From NCBI RefSeq assembly GCF_002699205.1, contig NZ_PABT01000035.1:124001-188000 (forward strand): 64,000 bases of DNA. The letters are read 5' to 3'. Below the pieces are notes generated by a model. That model was given only the letters and a program-made list of their open reading frames with translations, was not told where the DNA came from and did no database searches. Below, piece after piece: positions 1 to 8,549 of this stretch. Source of the DNA: Allomuricauda sp. Its GTDB lineage: Bacteria > Bacteroidota > Bacteroidia > Flavobacteriales > Flavobacteriaceae. Both the position numbers and the translations under genes were made by a program. Every line of letters begins with the position of its first letter. The stretch's first letter is position 1.

Positions 1-570
1 AAAATGGACCCATCAACCCCAGCGTATTGGCCAGAAGACACCCAAACCCTGCCTGAATCCACTAGTGATGATGCCAGGTTGGCCACCGATTTTGAATATC
101 TGTCTTCTCAAGACTTTAACGCTGCAAGGGGAACATATCACTATAGCAGTTACAGGTATAGTAGATATGATGATTATATAACAGAATGGACAACTCCCAT
201 GCCGGAATTTGTTGTTGCAGAAAACGACATGTACAAGGCTGAAGCACTATTGCGACTTAACAGATATTCTGAAGCTGCAGCAGTTATAAACTCAGGAACC
301 AGGACCACTAGGGGTCAACTACCTAATATTGGTACAACTCCTGAAGAAATTGCCGAGGCAATACATTACGAAAGAGTGGTTGAGTTCCCATTTACCAGCT
401 ATGGACTTAATTTCTTCGAAATGCGTAAAGAAAATCTATTACAAGCAGGAACAATGCTCCATTTTCCTGTTCCAGGAACAGCATTGGCCGCAATACCTGC
501 AGAGTATTACACTTTTGGAGGTACATCTGGTGAAGCTGGTGTAGACTATTCAACAGGAGGTTGGAGGTAG
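1..570 (+). CDS. RagB/SusD-family outer-membrane nutrient-binding lipoprotein, C-terminal fragment
   Basis: The reading frame is already open at base 1, so the gene starts upstream of the window and the ATG at base 4 is probably internal. SusD-family proteins are surface lipoproteins that bind glycans and sit on a SusC TonB-dependent channel. What is visible is the C-terminal part: a TPR-like stretch (AENDMYKAEALLRLNRYSEA, near residues 72-91), the AIHYERVVEFPFTSYGLNFFE-type region followed by MRKENLLQAGT, and LHFPVPGTAL, which is the usual end of SusD proteins of this type. It is followed by a strong terminator, so it is the last gene of its unit. The upstream partner (SusC) is not in view, so the substrate cannot be judged. 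It is distinct from the susD at 61.5-63.1 kb. Confidence 0.75.
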   Translation, partial: KMDPSTPAYWPEDTQTLPESTSDDARLATDFEYLSSQDFNAARGTYHYSSYRYSRYDDYITEWTTPMPEFVVAENDMYKAEALLRLNRYSEAAAVINSGTRTTRGQLPNIGTTPEEIAEAIHYERVVEFPFTSYGLNFFEMRKENLLQAGTMLHFPVPGTALAAIPAEYYTFGGTSGEAGVDYSTGGWR

Positions 571-600
571 AATCCCTCTTTCCCCAGTGAATCAAAATAA

Positions 601-638
601 AGAGAGCTATACCTTGATGGTATAGCTCTCTCTTTTTT
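601..638 (+). terminator. Intrinsic terminator after the SusD-like gene
   Basis: A perfect 13-bp stem (601-613 paired with 619-631) with a 5-nt loop (ttgat) is followed by cTTTTTT. The A-rich flank on the other side could make it work weakly in both directions, but only the plus-strand gene ends here. Confidence 0.9.
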
Positions 639-772
639 ATCAATCATCATTTGAAGTTTTTTAGTCAATTAAAATTAATTTTATCAAACTCTACGAAATA
701 GCCGAATCTTCGATTCACCCACCATTTTTTTGTGAAAAAAGAAAATTGTAAGTCCTATAGATTATTTCTATT

Positions 773-780
773 TACTTTTG
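773..780 (+). promoter_or_regulatory. -7 box of rlmB
   Basis: TACTTTTG matches the Bacteroidota -7 consensus TAnnTTTG exactly and ends 4 nt before the rlmB ATG, so transcription would start at or next to the start codon. A TTG at 746-748 lies 24 nt upstream, slightly long for a -33 element. Confidence 0.55.
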
Positions 781-784
781 CCCC

Positions 785-1522
785 ATGAAACACGACCAGC
801 TCATCTACGGCATACGTGCAGTTATAGAAGCGATAAACGCCAACCAGCCCATCAATAAAATATTTGCCCAAAAAGGGCTGAAAGGGGAACTCTTCAAAGA
901 ATTGGAATCCTCTGCCAGAAAAAATGGGATCAGCCTATCCTATGTTCCCGTTGAAAAACTAAATCGCCTCACACGAAACAACCACCAAGGCGTGGTTGCA
1001 CAGATATCACCCGTGCAATTCCACGATTTTGGAGCATTGGTGGAACAAGTGCTCAACAAAGAAGAAACCCCACTCTTCTTGATGCTTGATGGCGTGTCAG
1101 ATGTCCGTAATTTCGGGGCAATTATCCGAACAGCCGAATGCTCCGGGGTTCATGGTATCATTATCCCAAAAAGCGGTGCTGCGCCTATAACCGAAGATAC
1201 CGTAAAAACCTCTGCGGGGGCTGTATTCAATGTCCCCATCGCCAAAGTGGACCATTTAAAGGATGCTGTTTTTTATCTACAATCCTCCGGCATCGTGGTC
1301 ACTGGGGCCACGGAAAAAGCTGATGAAGATATTTATGGAGTAGATTTTAGCCAACCAACGGCCATAGTAATGGGCTCCGAGGATAAAGGCATCTCCCCTT
1401 CCACCCTAAACATACTCGATCATAGAGCAAAGTTGCCGCTTATGGGCAAAATTGGTTCGTTGAATGTTTCGGTGGCCTGTGGCGTTTTCCTTTATGAAGT
1501 GGTTCGGCAACGAAAAAAATAA
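785..1522 (+). CDS. rlmB: 23S rRNA (guanosine(2251)-2'-O)-methyltransferase RlmB
   Basis: TrmH-type SPOUT methyltransferase of 245 residues, the family's usual length, which uses SAM to 2'-O-methylate a guanosine in the peptidyl-transferase region of 23S rRNA. The N-terminal substrate-binding domain (YGIRAVIEAI, residues 8-17) is followed by the three SPOUT motifs that build the trefoil knot: NFGAIIRTA (109-117), VMGSEDKGIS (195-204) and LPLMGKIGSLNVSVA (217-231). The ATG at 785 starts at the conserved N terminus and lies 4 nt after a -7 box. The gene is monocistronic and convergent with the rhomboid gene, with only 3 nt between the stops. TrmH-family members differ in target base, so RlmB rather than a paralogous tRNA enzyme is inferred from overall similarity. 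Confidence 0.9.
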   Translation: MKHDQLIYGIRAVIEAINANQPINKIFAQKGLKGELFKELESSARKNGISLSYVPVEKLNRLTRNNHQGVVAQISPVQFHDFGALVEQVLNKEETPLFLMLDGVSDVRNFGAIIRTAECSGVHGIIIPKSGAAPITEDTVKTSAGAVFNVPIAKVDHLKDAVFYLQSSGIVVTGATEKADEDIYGVDFSQPTAIVMGSEDKGISPSTLNILDHRAKLPLMGKIGSLNVSVACGVFLYEVVRQRKK

Positions 1523-1525
1523 GTG

Positions 1526-2251
1526 TCAATCCTTTTTGGATTCCTTGTAGTGATATTTAATTTCGATTTTATCCTCAGTTTTTTCCTCCTCGGAAATTTC
1601 AATGAAGTTACCGTTTTCGTCAAAATGTTTTAAGAAAGGGTCATCATCCTCATTAAAATCTTCCCGTTCCCAATCATACTTGCGAACCTCCGGCACACGG
1701 ACTCTGGTAACAAACGCCAAAACAAGACCGGTTGTGAATCCAGCTAGATGGCCTTCCCAAGAAATACCGTCCTTTACCGGGAAGATGTACCAAATCATAC
1801 TCCCATAAATAAAGACAACCACCAAAGAAAGTGCCACCAACCTATAATTTTTAGCCAAAATCCCTTTGAAGAAAATAAAACTGGCCAGTAAATAGATCAC
1901 CCCGCTCGCACCAATATGGTATGATGGCCGTGCAATTGCCCAAGTGAGCAAACCAGAAGCAAGCGTTCCTAACAATAGCACCCGAAGTGCGGCGCTCCGA
2001 TAAAAATAAAACAGGAATGCGGTCAATACAGCCAAAGGAATGGTATTGTTGTACAAATGTGCTATGGATCCATGGATAAATGGACTGAACAGAACTCCTT
2101 TCAACCCGGATAACCGTCTAGGGTAAACGCCATATTCGTTCAAGTTGATGCCAAACTGCACCTCCACCCAAAATACAATCCAAATGGATAACACGGCCAA
2201 CAATGGCGCCAATAGTACCGCATTTGAAAATTTAAATGTATCCGAACCCAT
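1526..2251 (-). CDS. Rhomboid-family intramembrane serine protease
   Basis: Multi-spanning inner-membrane protein of 241 residues. Rhomboids cleave transmembrane segments of substrate proteins within the bilayer. The family landmarks are present: HxxxN in the second helix (H65-N69 in HLYNN), the catalytic serine in GASG (S116) and the catalytic histidine in WEGHLAGF (H168). The C-terminal 50 or so residues are soluble and highly charged (many D, E and K), a tail whose role is unknown. ATG start at 2251 with a TTG-N21-TATATTTA promoter about 33 nt upstream. It is convergent with rlmB and divergent from rarA. Substrates cannot be predicted. Confidence 0.9.
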   Translation of the reverse strand: MGSDTFKFSNAVLLAPLLAVLSIWIVFWVEVQFGINLNEYGVYPRRLSGLKGVLFSPFIHGSIAHLYNNTIPLAVLTAFLFYFYRSAALRVLLLGTLASGLLTWAIARPSYHIGASGVIYLLASFIFFKGILAKNYRLVALSLVVVFIYGSMIWYIFPVKDGISWEGHLAGFTTGLVLAFVTRVRVPEVRKYDWEREDFNEDDDPFLKHFDENGNFIEISEEEKTEDKIEIKYHYKESKKD

Positions 2252-2284
2252 ATATTCACAAAATCAAACATCCCGCCACAATCC

Positions 2285-2316
2285 TAAATATAACCAAATT
2301 GTCAGGTGATGAACAA
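2285..2316 (-). promoter_or_regulatory. Promoter of the rhomboid gene
   Basis: On the minus strand TTG (2314-2316) is separated by 21 nt from TATATTTA (2285-2292), 7 of 8 to TAnnTTTG. The spacing is the same as for three other promoters in this window. The ATG is 33 nt downstream. Confidence 0.5.
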
Positions 2317-2358
2317 AATCCTTATCAAAGTAAGAACCCCAGACCATCAAATTTATTT

Positions 2359-2366
2359 TATTTTTA
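2359..2366 (+). promoter_or_regulatory. -7 box of rarA
   Basis: TATTTTTA (7 of 8 to TAnnTTTG) ends 4 nt before the ATG at 2371, followed by CCCC exactly as upstream of rlmB. This supports the start at 2371 over an in-frame ATG 135 nt upstream. Confidence 0.5.
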
Positions 2367-2370
2367 CCCC

Positions 2371-3648
2371 ATGAACGAACCTTTGGCAGAACGGATACGT
2401 CCAAAAACTTTAGCGGATTACATCAGTCAACAACATTTGGTTGGAAAACAGGGTGCGTTGACCAACCAGATTAAAAATGGGATCATTCCATCCTTAATCT
2501 TTTGGGGGCCACCGGGAACGGGAAAAACAACCTTGGCCAACATCATTGCAACGGAAAGCCAAAGGCCCTTTTACACGTTGAGTGCCATTAGCAGCGGAGT
2601 AAAAGATATTCGAGAAGTAATTGATAAGGCCAAACAAAGCGGAGGACTGTTCACATCCAAAAATCCTATCCTATTTATCGACGAGATTCATCGGTTCAGC
2701 AAATCACAACAGGATTCACTGCTCGGAGCCGTGGAAAAAGGCTGGGTGACCCTTATTGGCGCAACCACCGAAAATCCAAGTTTTGAAGTAATCCCTGCAC
2801 TATTGTCCAGATGCCAGGTGTACACCCTGAACCCATTTGGAAAGGATGATCTCATTGCACTTTTGGAGCGCGCCATAAAAACAGATGTACACCTTTCCAA
2901 AAAACAAATCGAGTTAAAGGAGACCGAAGCACTATTGCGTTTATCTGGAGGGGATGGCCGCAAATTGCTCAATATTTTTGAACTGATCATCAATTCAGAA
3001 GAAGGTGACAAAATTGTCATTACAAATGACCTGGTGCTCAATAAGGTTCAAAAGAATACAGTTTTGTATGACAAAACAGGCGAACAGCATTACGATATCA
3101 TCTCGGCCTTCATCAAAAGTATTCGAGGTAGCGACCCCAATGCTGCGGTATACTGGTTGGCCAGAATGATCGAAGGTGGTGAGGATGTTAAATTTATTGC
3201 ACGTAGAATGATTATTTTGGCATCGGAGGATATTGGCAATGCAAATCCCACGGCACTTGTAATGGCCAATACCACTTTTCAGGCCGTTACCACTATTGGT
3301 TATCCCGAAGCTAGGATAATTTTGAGCCAATGTGCCACATATCTGGCAAGTTCCCCAAAGAGCAATGCCAGCTATATGGCCATTAACGAAGCTCAGCAAA
3401 AGGTGCGTCAGACAGGGGACCTTTCAGTTCCTTTGGCCCTTAGAAATGCCCCCACCAAATTGATGAAGGACTTAGGATACGGCCAAAATTATGACTATGC
3501 CCACAACCATGAAAATAATTTTGTGGACTTCGAGTTCCTTCCTGATGAAATTAAAGGAACTACATTCTATAGACCAGGGAACAACCCAAGGGAAAATGCC
3601 ATGAAGGACTTTTTAAAGAAACGATGGAAGGACAAGTACGATTTTTAG
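2371..3648 (+). CDS. rarA: Replication-associated recombination protein A (RarA/MgsA), AAA+ ATPase
   Basis: 425-residue clamp-loader-like AAA+ ATPase that acts at stalled replication forks. Walker A GPPGTGKTT (46-54), Walker B LFIDEIHRF (101-109) and sensor-1 GATTEN (130-135) are intact. The C-terminal half has the RarA/WRNIP1 signatures DPNAAVYWLARMIEGGED and ARRMIILASEDIGNANPTAL. An in-frame ATG at 2236 would add 45 residues, but they do not resemble the family, which begins near MNEPLAERIRPKTL, and the -7 box lies between the two ATGs. The stop overlaps that of the convergent gene at 3645 by 4 nt. Confidence 0.93.
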   Translation: MNEPLAERIRPKTLADYISQQHLVGKQGALTNQIKNGIIPSLIFWGPPGTGKTTLANIIATESQRPFYTLSAISSGVKDIREVIDKAKQSGGLFTSKNPILFIDEIHRFSKSQQDSLLGAVEKGWVTLIGATTENPSFEVIPALLSRCQVYTLNPFGKDDLIALLERAIKTDVHLSKKQIELKETEALLRLSGGDGRKLLNIFELIINSEEGDKIVITNDLVLNKVQKNTVLYDKTGEQHYDIISAFIKSIRGSDPNAAVYWLARMIEGGEDVKFIARRMIILASEDIGNANPTALVMANTTFQAVTTIGYPEARIILSQCATYLASSPKSNASYMAINEAQQKVRQTGDLSVPLALRNAPTKLMKDLGYGQNYDYAHNHENNFVDFEFLPDEIKGTTFYRPGNNPRENAMKDFLKKRWKDKYDF

Positions 3649-4493
3649 AACTTGATGTTCAATTCTTTCTGTACTTTTTTACCGTTATCGGAATACTCCA
3701 GGACCCATTTTCCATCTTGCTGAAAAACCACGGCGTTATTACCCTGAAAATCGGTCATAAAAATATTCTCCATCGAAGTTTCTTCCAGTTTTAGGACTAC
3801 TTTTGGAGTGCTGTCCACAAGTTGGTACCCATTTTGTATGGGCTGGGCATATAGAACACCTGTAGTGATCGGGGCATCCATTTTGCCTTCACCTACCGCT
3901 TTCACAATATTGGTACGTTTTGGCTCCACCGCCTTATACACCTGTTCGTCCACAGTGGCCTTTTGTTCTATAACGTGTTCTTTTGGTTCCTTTTCAACGG
4001 ATTTTACATCATCTTTAAAACTTATGGTAACCGGAGCTGTTTCCTCAGTCACATCTTCTTTTCTTGGCTCATATTTATAATTCATACCCGTAAAGGAAAC
4101 AAATGCGTTTTGGATAGCCTCTTTGTATGATTCATTATAATCTTTAATCTTGCTCCTACCTTCTACGGACCTAAAAATTTCAACATTATTACAATCTATT
4201 AACACGATACTCACTTTTGTTGTAAAAATGGTAGAATCATCAATAATATCCGTTACAAGTCCTAAACATCTATCACCGGCCAAATCAACGGGAAGGGCAT
4301 CATCATAAACAACATTGAAACCGTTTTCGGCAAAATAATATTTTACCAACGTACTGGTCTGGTACTGGTTTTCTGATTTGAACGCATCAAATTTCTTCGG
4401 AACAATAATGTATTTATAATTGTTCAACTGTGCATTGACCGCACCGCTCAATCCCATTGCAAAAAGCAATATGTATATAACTTTAGATTTCAT
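3645..4493 (-). CDS. Exported protein of unknown function, third gene of an envelope operon
   Basis: 282 residues beginning with a clear signal peptide (MKSKVIYILLFAMGLSGAVNA, cleavage after VNAQ), so it is periplasmic or surface-located. The first 150 residues are a compact mixed domain (YKYIIVPKKFDAF ... GLVTDIIDDSTIF ... FRSVEGRSKIKDYN) that looks like the alpha/beta folds of envelope proteins such as TolB-N or LptE, though I cannot assign a family. A charged linker (about 150-210) and a small beta-rich C-terminal domain follow. The start used here is ATG 4493; ATG 4505 and TTG 4511 are in frame and would lengthen the signal peptide. It lies 14 nt after the DUF5723 gene and is probably co-transcribed with it. 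Confidence 0.7.
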   Translation of the reverse strand: MKSKVIYILLFAMGLSGAVNAQLNNYKYIIVPKKFDAFKSENQYQTSTLVKYYFAENGFNVVYDDALPVDLAGDRCLGLVTDIIDDSTIFTTKVSIVLIDCNNVEIFRSVEGRSKIKDYNESYKEAIQNAFVSFTGMNYKYEPRKEDVTEETAPVTISFKDDVKSVEKEPKEHVIEQKATVDEQVYKAVEPKRTNIVKAVGEGKMDAPITTGVLYAQPIQNGYQLVDSTPKVVLKLEETSMENIFMTDFQGNNAVVFQQDGKWVLEYSDNGKKVQKELNIKF

Positions 4494-4507
4494 ATAGTAT
4501 AGCATAC

Positions 4508-5965
4508 TCAATTATTGTTCCAAGATATGATATTAAATCCAAACTGTAAAGAAGCGTAGTGACTGTCCGCAACATTCGAATAACTTAAAAGGTTATCGGC
4601 CAACACATAAAAATTAACGGGTCCCATTTGAAAATTTGCCCCTAACCCAATATTTGTCATAGAATATTTATCGATCGTATACGTGGTCTTTAAGGAAACG
4701 GTCCTTCCAAACCTCCTTTGATAGAACGCTGTCAACGCAGCCTGAACCCCTTTCGGTCTTTTCATCATAAACAATTGCCCACCAATACTGTTTCTATAAT
4801 AATCACGGTTGTTTCCCCTTACCGTATTAACTGCGCAACCACAATTTTCCAACAACGGGCGTCCTCCTTCCCCAAAATCGTAACGGATGGAACCATAAAC
4901 TTTTACCGGTCTCCATGAGATATAGCTTGATTGATTTTCACCATGGGGCAACGCTTCATCGATTTCATCGATCAGTTCCTGCCATAGATTGTTGTCCACA
5001 TCATCTATATCATCCGGAAGAAATACGGAAATCCCATCGGTTGTAGTACTTCCACTGAAGGTGTAGTTCCAAACATCTTTGGAATTGTAGATAAACCCAA
5101 GATCCAAAACACTCCCGGTAATGGTAGTTTGCGGATTGAGTTCGTAGCTAAACCCAAAGTCCAGACCAAGGCCAAGGTTCCCTCCAAGCAACACGCGTTC
5201 CGTGAACAAGTCCGTTACATCTTTTCGGGTGGTGTCCGTGTCTTCCTCAACAATGTCGTAAAATCCTTTAACTCCCGAGGTCTGCAATTCCATATCCGCA
5301 TTAATGGAGCTTTCGTAGATATTATTTGAGCCTTGGGTGGTAACAAATGACCCCGAATTATTTATGGATTGAAACTGAAAAATACTGGAATAGATCTTGG
5401 CCCTAGCACCCAAAGTAAGGTCCGGGCCCACCTTCCTGTTGATACCAAAGTGAAACACGTTGACCATTTCGCCACGGATGTTTAAATCGCCAAGGTCAAA
5501 GCTTCGTCCAATATTACTGCCCCCATTACCTTCGAACGCCAAGATGGCCAGATCCTTTGGCCAATAAGAGATAACGTCCATTTCCCCGTACATTCCAAAG
5601 GAATAATAATCATCTGGTCTGTTCCTGCCCCTAAAACCCACGGTAAACCCTTCTATCTGGCTTGTGGAACTAAAATCGTCCTTATCCTTCATCACATCGA
5701 GAAGTCGTTCCTGGACCTTTGTGGTAAAATCGATGCCGTCATTGGCAAAAAGGTCATTCACCGTAACCCCGCTGGTAGCTCCCTGAACCGAAATCCCGGA
5801 TATCACTGGAATTCCAGCATGCCAATTTTGTGCTGTCTTCACTCCAGGGTTTATCATCAAGGACTGTGGGATTTCGTAAAAATCGTACAACAGCTCCTTG
5901 TTTTGGGCAAAACCATTTACACTGGAAAGTAGCACGACGAGTATAAGCTTTTGAACTATTCTCAT
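4508..5965 (-). CDS. DUF5723-like outer-membrane beta-barrel protein
   Basis: 485 residues with a signal peptide (MRIVQKLILVVLLSSVNGFAQ) and a body of alternating hydrophobic/polar beta strands rich in G, N and aromatics, ending in an aromatic strand (ASLQFGFNIISW) as in outer-membrane barrels. The order of features (early YEIPQSLMINPG, repeated LGLGLDFGFSYEL- and LGARAKIYSS-like strands, late FYVLADNLLSYSNVA) fits the DUF5723 group, a Bacteroidota PorV/FadL-like barrel family without known function. The start codon overlaps the end of the upstream lipoprotein gene by 4 nt, so translation is probably coupled. Confidence 0.75.
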   Translation of the reverse strand: MRIVQKLILVVLLSSVNGFAQNKELLYDFYEIPQSLMINPGVKTAQNWHAGIPVISGISVQGATSGVTVNDLFANDGIDFTTKVQERLLDVMKDKDDFSSTSQIEGFTVGFRGRNRPDDYYSFGMYGEMDVISYWPKDLAILAFEGNGGSNIGRSFDLGDLNIRGEMVNVFHFGINRKVGPDLTLGARAKIYSSIFQFQSINNSGSFVTTQGSNNIYESSINADMELQTSGVKGFYDIVEEDTDTTRKDVTDLFTERVLLGGNLGLGLDFGFSYELNPQTTITGSVLDLGFIYNSKDVWNYTFSGSTTTDGISVFLPDDIDDVDNNLWQELIDEIDEALPHGENQSSYISWRPVKVYGSIRYDFGEGGRPLLENCGCAVNTVRGNNRDYYRNSIGGQLFMMKRPKGVQAALTAFYQRRFGRTVSLKTTYTIDKYSMTNIGLGANFQMGPVNFYVLADNLLSYSNVADSHYASLQFGFNIISWNNN

Positions 5966-6513
5966 TGTAGTTCAAATAGAAATTCCCCACCTGACCTGAA
6001 TATAATTTTAGGATCATCGGTTGACGACACACTGGTACCGTCGCCCAAATTGCCGGCTGACATTCTTAGTCCCGTAGTATTTGCAAGTATGTCCAAGTTT
6101 TTACCCCCTAGGCCATAAAAAACCTCCCTGGTCAAAATCCCGGAAGGGTCAGCTTCAATAGTAAAGGTCTCGGCGTCCAACACACGGCCGTCAACGTTTA
6201 AAAACTCAATGGTGATCCGTAGCGGTTTGCTGGTGGTATTCTCTATTTCGTAGATAATGGTGCCCTCCAATAAATGTTCTGCCACATAGTCCTCACTGAA
6301 AACTTCAAAAGTCACTTCATCATAATAAAAGGAGGTGTTGGGCCCGGCAGAATTGATGGTCTCCTCATCGGATTCAAAATAAAAAAGTCCAGAAGAGATT
6401 GTCGGGGTGATGTTCAAATCATCAATTTGGCCAAAATCCTGCTCCTCGGTACATGATGTGACAGTAAACAAGAACCCGATTGCCAAAAGGGCGGAATAGA
6501 ATAATCTTTTCAT
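5962..6513 (-). CDS. Lipoprotein of unknown function, first gene of an envelope operon
   Basis: 183 residues. ATG 6513 gives MKRLFYSALLAIGFLFTVTSC, a lipoprotein signal with lipobox cysteine at position 21; an ATG 24 nt upstream (6537) is also in frame but would place a charged stretch ahead of the signal. The mature part (about 160 residues) is beta-rich with pairs such as TIIYEIENTTSKPLRITIEF, suggesting an Ig-like or jelly-roll sandwich. No family is recognised. It leads the operon with the DUF5723 barrel (4-nt overlap) and the exported protein at 3645, which suggests the three proteins work together at the outer membrane. Confidence 0.65.
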   Translation of the reverse strand: MKRLFYSALLAIGFLFTVTSCTEEQDFGQIDDLNITPTISSGLFYFESDEETINSAGPNTSFYYDEVTFEVFSEDYVAEHLLEGTIIYEIENTTSKPLRITIEFLNVDGRVLDAETFTIEADPSGILTREVFYGLGGKNLDILANTTGLRMSAGNLGDGTSVSSTDDPKIIFRSGGEFLFELQ

Positions 6514-6568
6514 AACCAAATCATTTTCTAGTGTCAAAAAATGAGATATACCACTCTTTAAGATAACT

Positions 6569-7258
6569 CTACAAAATGTTTTTTATTTCAATAAGATCGT
6601 TAATCATTGTGCATATCCCGTGATCGGGGTCATTATGGAAATTATAATGCAATACTTGCATTCCTATCGCTTTTGCCCCCAAGATATCCGCTTCTAGATT
6701 ATCCCCTATCATCAACGACCTTTGTGGGGGTACCTGTGCCATGTCCAAAGCAAGTTCAAAAATATATGGATCGGGTTTCTTTACCCCTGCCATTTCTGAA
6801 TCTATAACCTTTTGAAAATAATGGTCTATACTGCTCCCCTTGAGTTTTTTCGTCTGTACTTCTTGAAAACCGTTGGTGATGATATGTAATTTGTATTTTG
6901 GAAAGAGGTACTCCAACGTTGGGACTGTATTGGGCAACAAATGGGTAAAAGAAGACAAATGTGCGATATAATCATGTGCCAACCTATTGATGACCTCATC
7001 CGAAACATGGACACGAAGGGCATCAAAAGTTTGTTTTAGGCGTTGATAGCGGAGTTCTGATTTACTAATTTGATTTTCGCGGTATAGTGCCCACATTTGT
7101 AGGTTTATAGGGGAATATACTTCCAAAAAAACATTCAAATCCACCTGTACCTTGTGGTGTGCCAATATTTTGGCGAACGTTAGGGCTGAGTTCTTTTCAA
7201 AGTCCCAAAGGGTATGGTCCAAATCAAAAAAGATATCGGTAACCTGGTAATCAGACAT
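6569..7258 (-). CDS. YjjG-family HAD phosphatase (pyrimidine 5'-nucleotidase type)
   Basis: 229 residues, the usual YjjG length. Members dephosphorylate nucleoside monophosphates, including non-canonical pyrimidines, in the cytoplasm. HAD motif I is FFDLDHTLW (nucleophile D12, acid D14), motif II is IITNG, motif III is the lysine in KKPDPYIF, and motif IV is GDNLEADILGA. The alpha-helical cap between motifs I and II has the YjjG pattern (ALYRENQISKSELRYQRL). Its ATG lies inside the 3' end of the deacetylase-like gene (8-nt overlap), so the two genes are translated from one mRNA. Substrate choice in this organism is inference. Confidence 0.85.
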   Translation of the reverse strand: MSDYQVTDIFFDLDHTLWDFEKNSALTFAKILAHHKVQVDLNVFLEVYSPINLQMWALYRENQISKSELRYQRLKQTFDALRVHVSDEVINRLAHDYIAHLSSFTHLLPNTVPTLEYLFPKYKLHIITNGFQEVQTKKLKGSSIDHYFQKVIDSEMAGVKKPDPYIFELALDMAQVPPQRSLMIGDNLEADILGAKAIGMQVLHYNFHNDPDHGICTMINDLIEIKNIL

Positions 7259-8546
7259 AATAACGTTTTAGCATGGATTGATACAGTTCCATCCAGTCCA
7301 ACTGTTGCTTGCTTCCCAACAGCTCGTTGGAAAAAACCAAGATAAAATCACCTTTAACCTGCTTTACCAAACGATATACCTTGTCCATTTTATCAAAAAC
7401 CTCCTCTTTGGTCTTGTATTTTAACAAGGCATAGTCGTGCATCGCAAAGGGATGTATTTTTAGGGGTTGTCGTACTTCGGTATTGATGTCATAAAAATAA
7501 AATGGGGTGCATGTTCCGGCCCTAAAACCGATTTCGTGTGTGTATCCCATGGAAAAATCATCCGTAAACTCTGTTTCCACCAAGTTTCTATAGGTAGCGG
7601 GAACGTTTACTTTGTTGTACCTGAGCCTAGCATAGTTAATGGGCCTATTGATAAGGTTCCCCAACTGTTTTTTCTCCTCACGAAGTACATTTATATCCAA
7701 CGATGATATAAAAGATGTACTTAGGGAGACAATACTATAATCAGCCACGGATTTTATCAAATACCTAAACTTGTTGTTATTGGGCGACACATTTTTATCG
7801 TGTGCCGAATGTTTGGCAAATTGAAAAAAGAACATGGTTTGGATAGGAAATTTTTTATGAATGTCCACCAATTCGGAAAAATTATCATACGGATCTTTTT
7901 TTAGTCTCATCAAAACAGATAAACGCTCCCAAATATTTCGAAATTTGAAGTTTGTCAAATCCAGTAAAAATCCGCCAATTGTCCTTGCAAACCCTCGCAT
8001 CGCATAAGCGTGGGAGGTGGTAACATTGATAATTGGAGTGAAACGATAACTTTTCTCCGTGTTTTCCAAATCCGGGAAACGCTCCTTTAATGCCTCCAAT
8101 AATTTGTAGGCCCAAAGGTCCACTACGGGAAGTTCCAAAAAATTGTTTTGATAGGCAATACTTTCCTTTACAGGAAATCGGCCAACACTGTCCTTAACGT
8201 GTGGCAAATACTCCTCGTACCTGCTCAAAAGAAAAAAACTTGCCGAGAAAACATCAAAAGGAACGGCACTCTTGTCTCCAGACGAAAAAAAACAGGGAAC
8301 ACCGTCCCAATCCGAAACCTTAATTTCCAGATCGTTGATCCCCTGCTCAAACAAAAGGTCGTTGCTCCTAATAAAAAACTCATTTTGCAGGGGCTGTTTG
8401 GAATAGGTCATTTTTGGGCCGCTATGTTTAATGAAATCCTCCACCTTTGTGGTAAAACCAATCTCCACTCCCAAGATTTTTTCAAAAATCTGTTTGGCAG
8501 TATAGCTCAATCGGTTGGTTACCTTATGGGTAAATATCAATAACAT
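7251..8546 (-). CDS. Polysaccharide-deacetylase-like protein (Bacteroidota type, N-terminal DUF7033-like)
   Basis: 431 residues without a signal peptide. The C-terminal half resembles the divergent polysaccharide deacetylases of Bacteroidota: ISSLDINVLREEKKQL, MGYTHEIGFRAGTCTPFYFYDI and PFAMHDYAL. The N-terminal part (about 1-150) is the domain usually attached to them in this phylum (VPCFFSSGDKSAVPFDVFSASFFLLSRYEEY). The classic NodB metal triad (D, H, H) is not cleanly visible, so activity is uncertain. The gene lies between radC (3 nt upstream) and the yjjG-type gene (8-nt overlap) on the same strand, so the three probably form an operon. Confidence 0.75.
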   Translation of the reverse strand: MLLIFTHKVTNRLSYTAKQIFEKILGVEIGFTTKVEDFIKHSGPKMTYSKQPLQNEFFIRSNDLLFEQGINDLEIKVSDWDGVPCFFSSGDKSAVPFDVFSASFFLLSRYEEYLPHVKDSVGRFPVKESIAYQNNFLELPVVDLWAYKLLEALKERFPDLENTEKSYRFTPIINVTTSHAYAMRGFARTIGGFLLDLTNFKFRNIWERLSVLMRLKKDPYDNFSELVDIHKKFPIQTMFFFQFAKHSAHDKNVSPNNNKFRYLIKSVADYSIVSLSTSFISSLDINVLREEKKQLGNLINRPINYARLRYNKVNVPATYRNLVETEFTDDFSMGYTHEIGFRAGTCTPFYFYDINTEVRQPLKIHPFAMHDYALLKYKTKEEVFDKMDKVYRLVKQVKGDFILVFSNELLGSKQQLDWMELYQSMLKRYYV

Positions 8547-8549
8547 GGG

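Noticed and set aside
2236..2370. 45-residue N-terminal extension of RarA
   Set aside because: The upstream ATG overlaps the rhomboid start, the extra residues do not look like the family, and a -7 box lies between the two ATGs.
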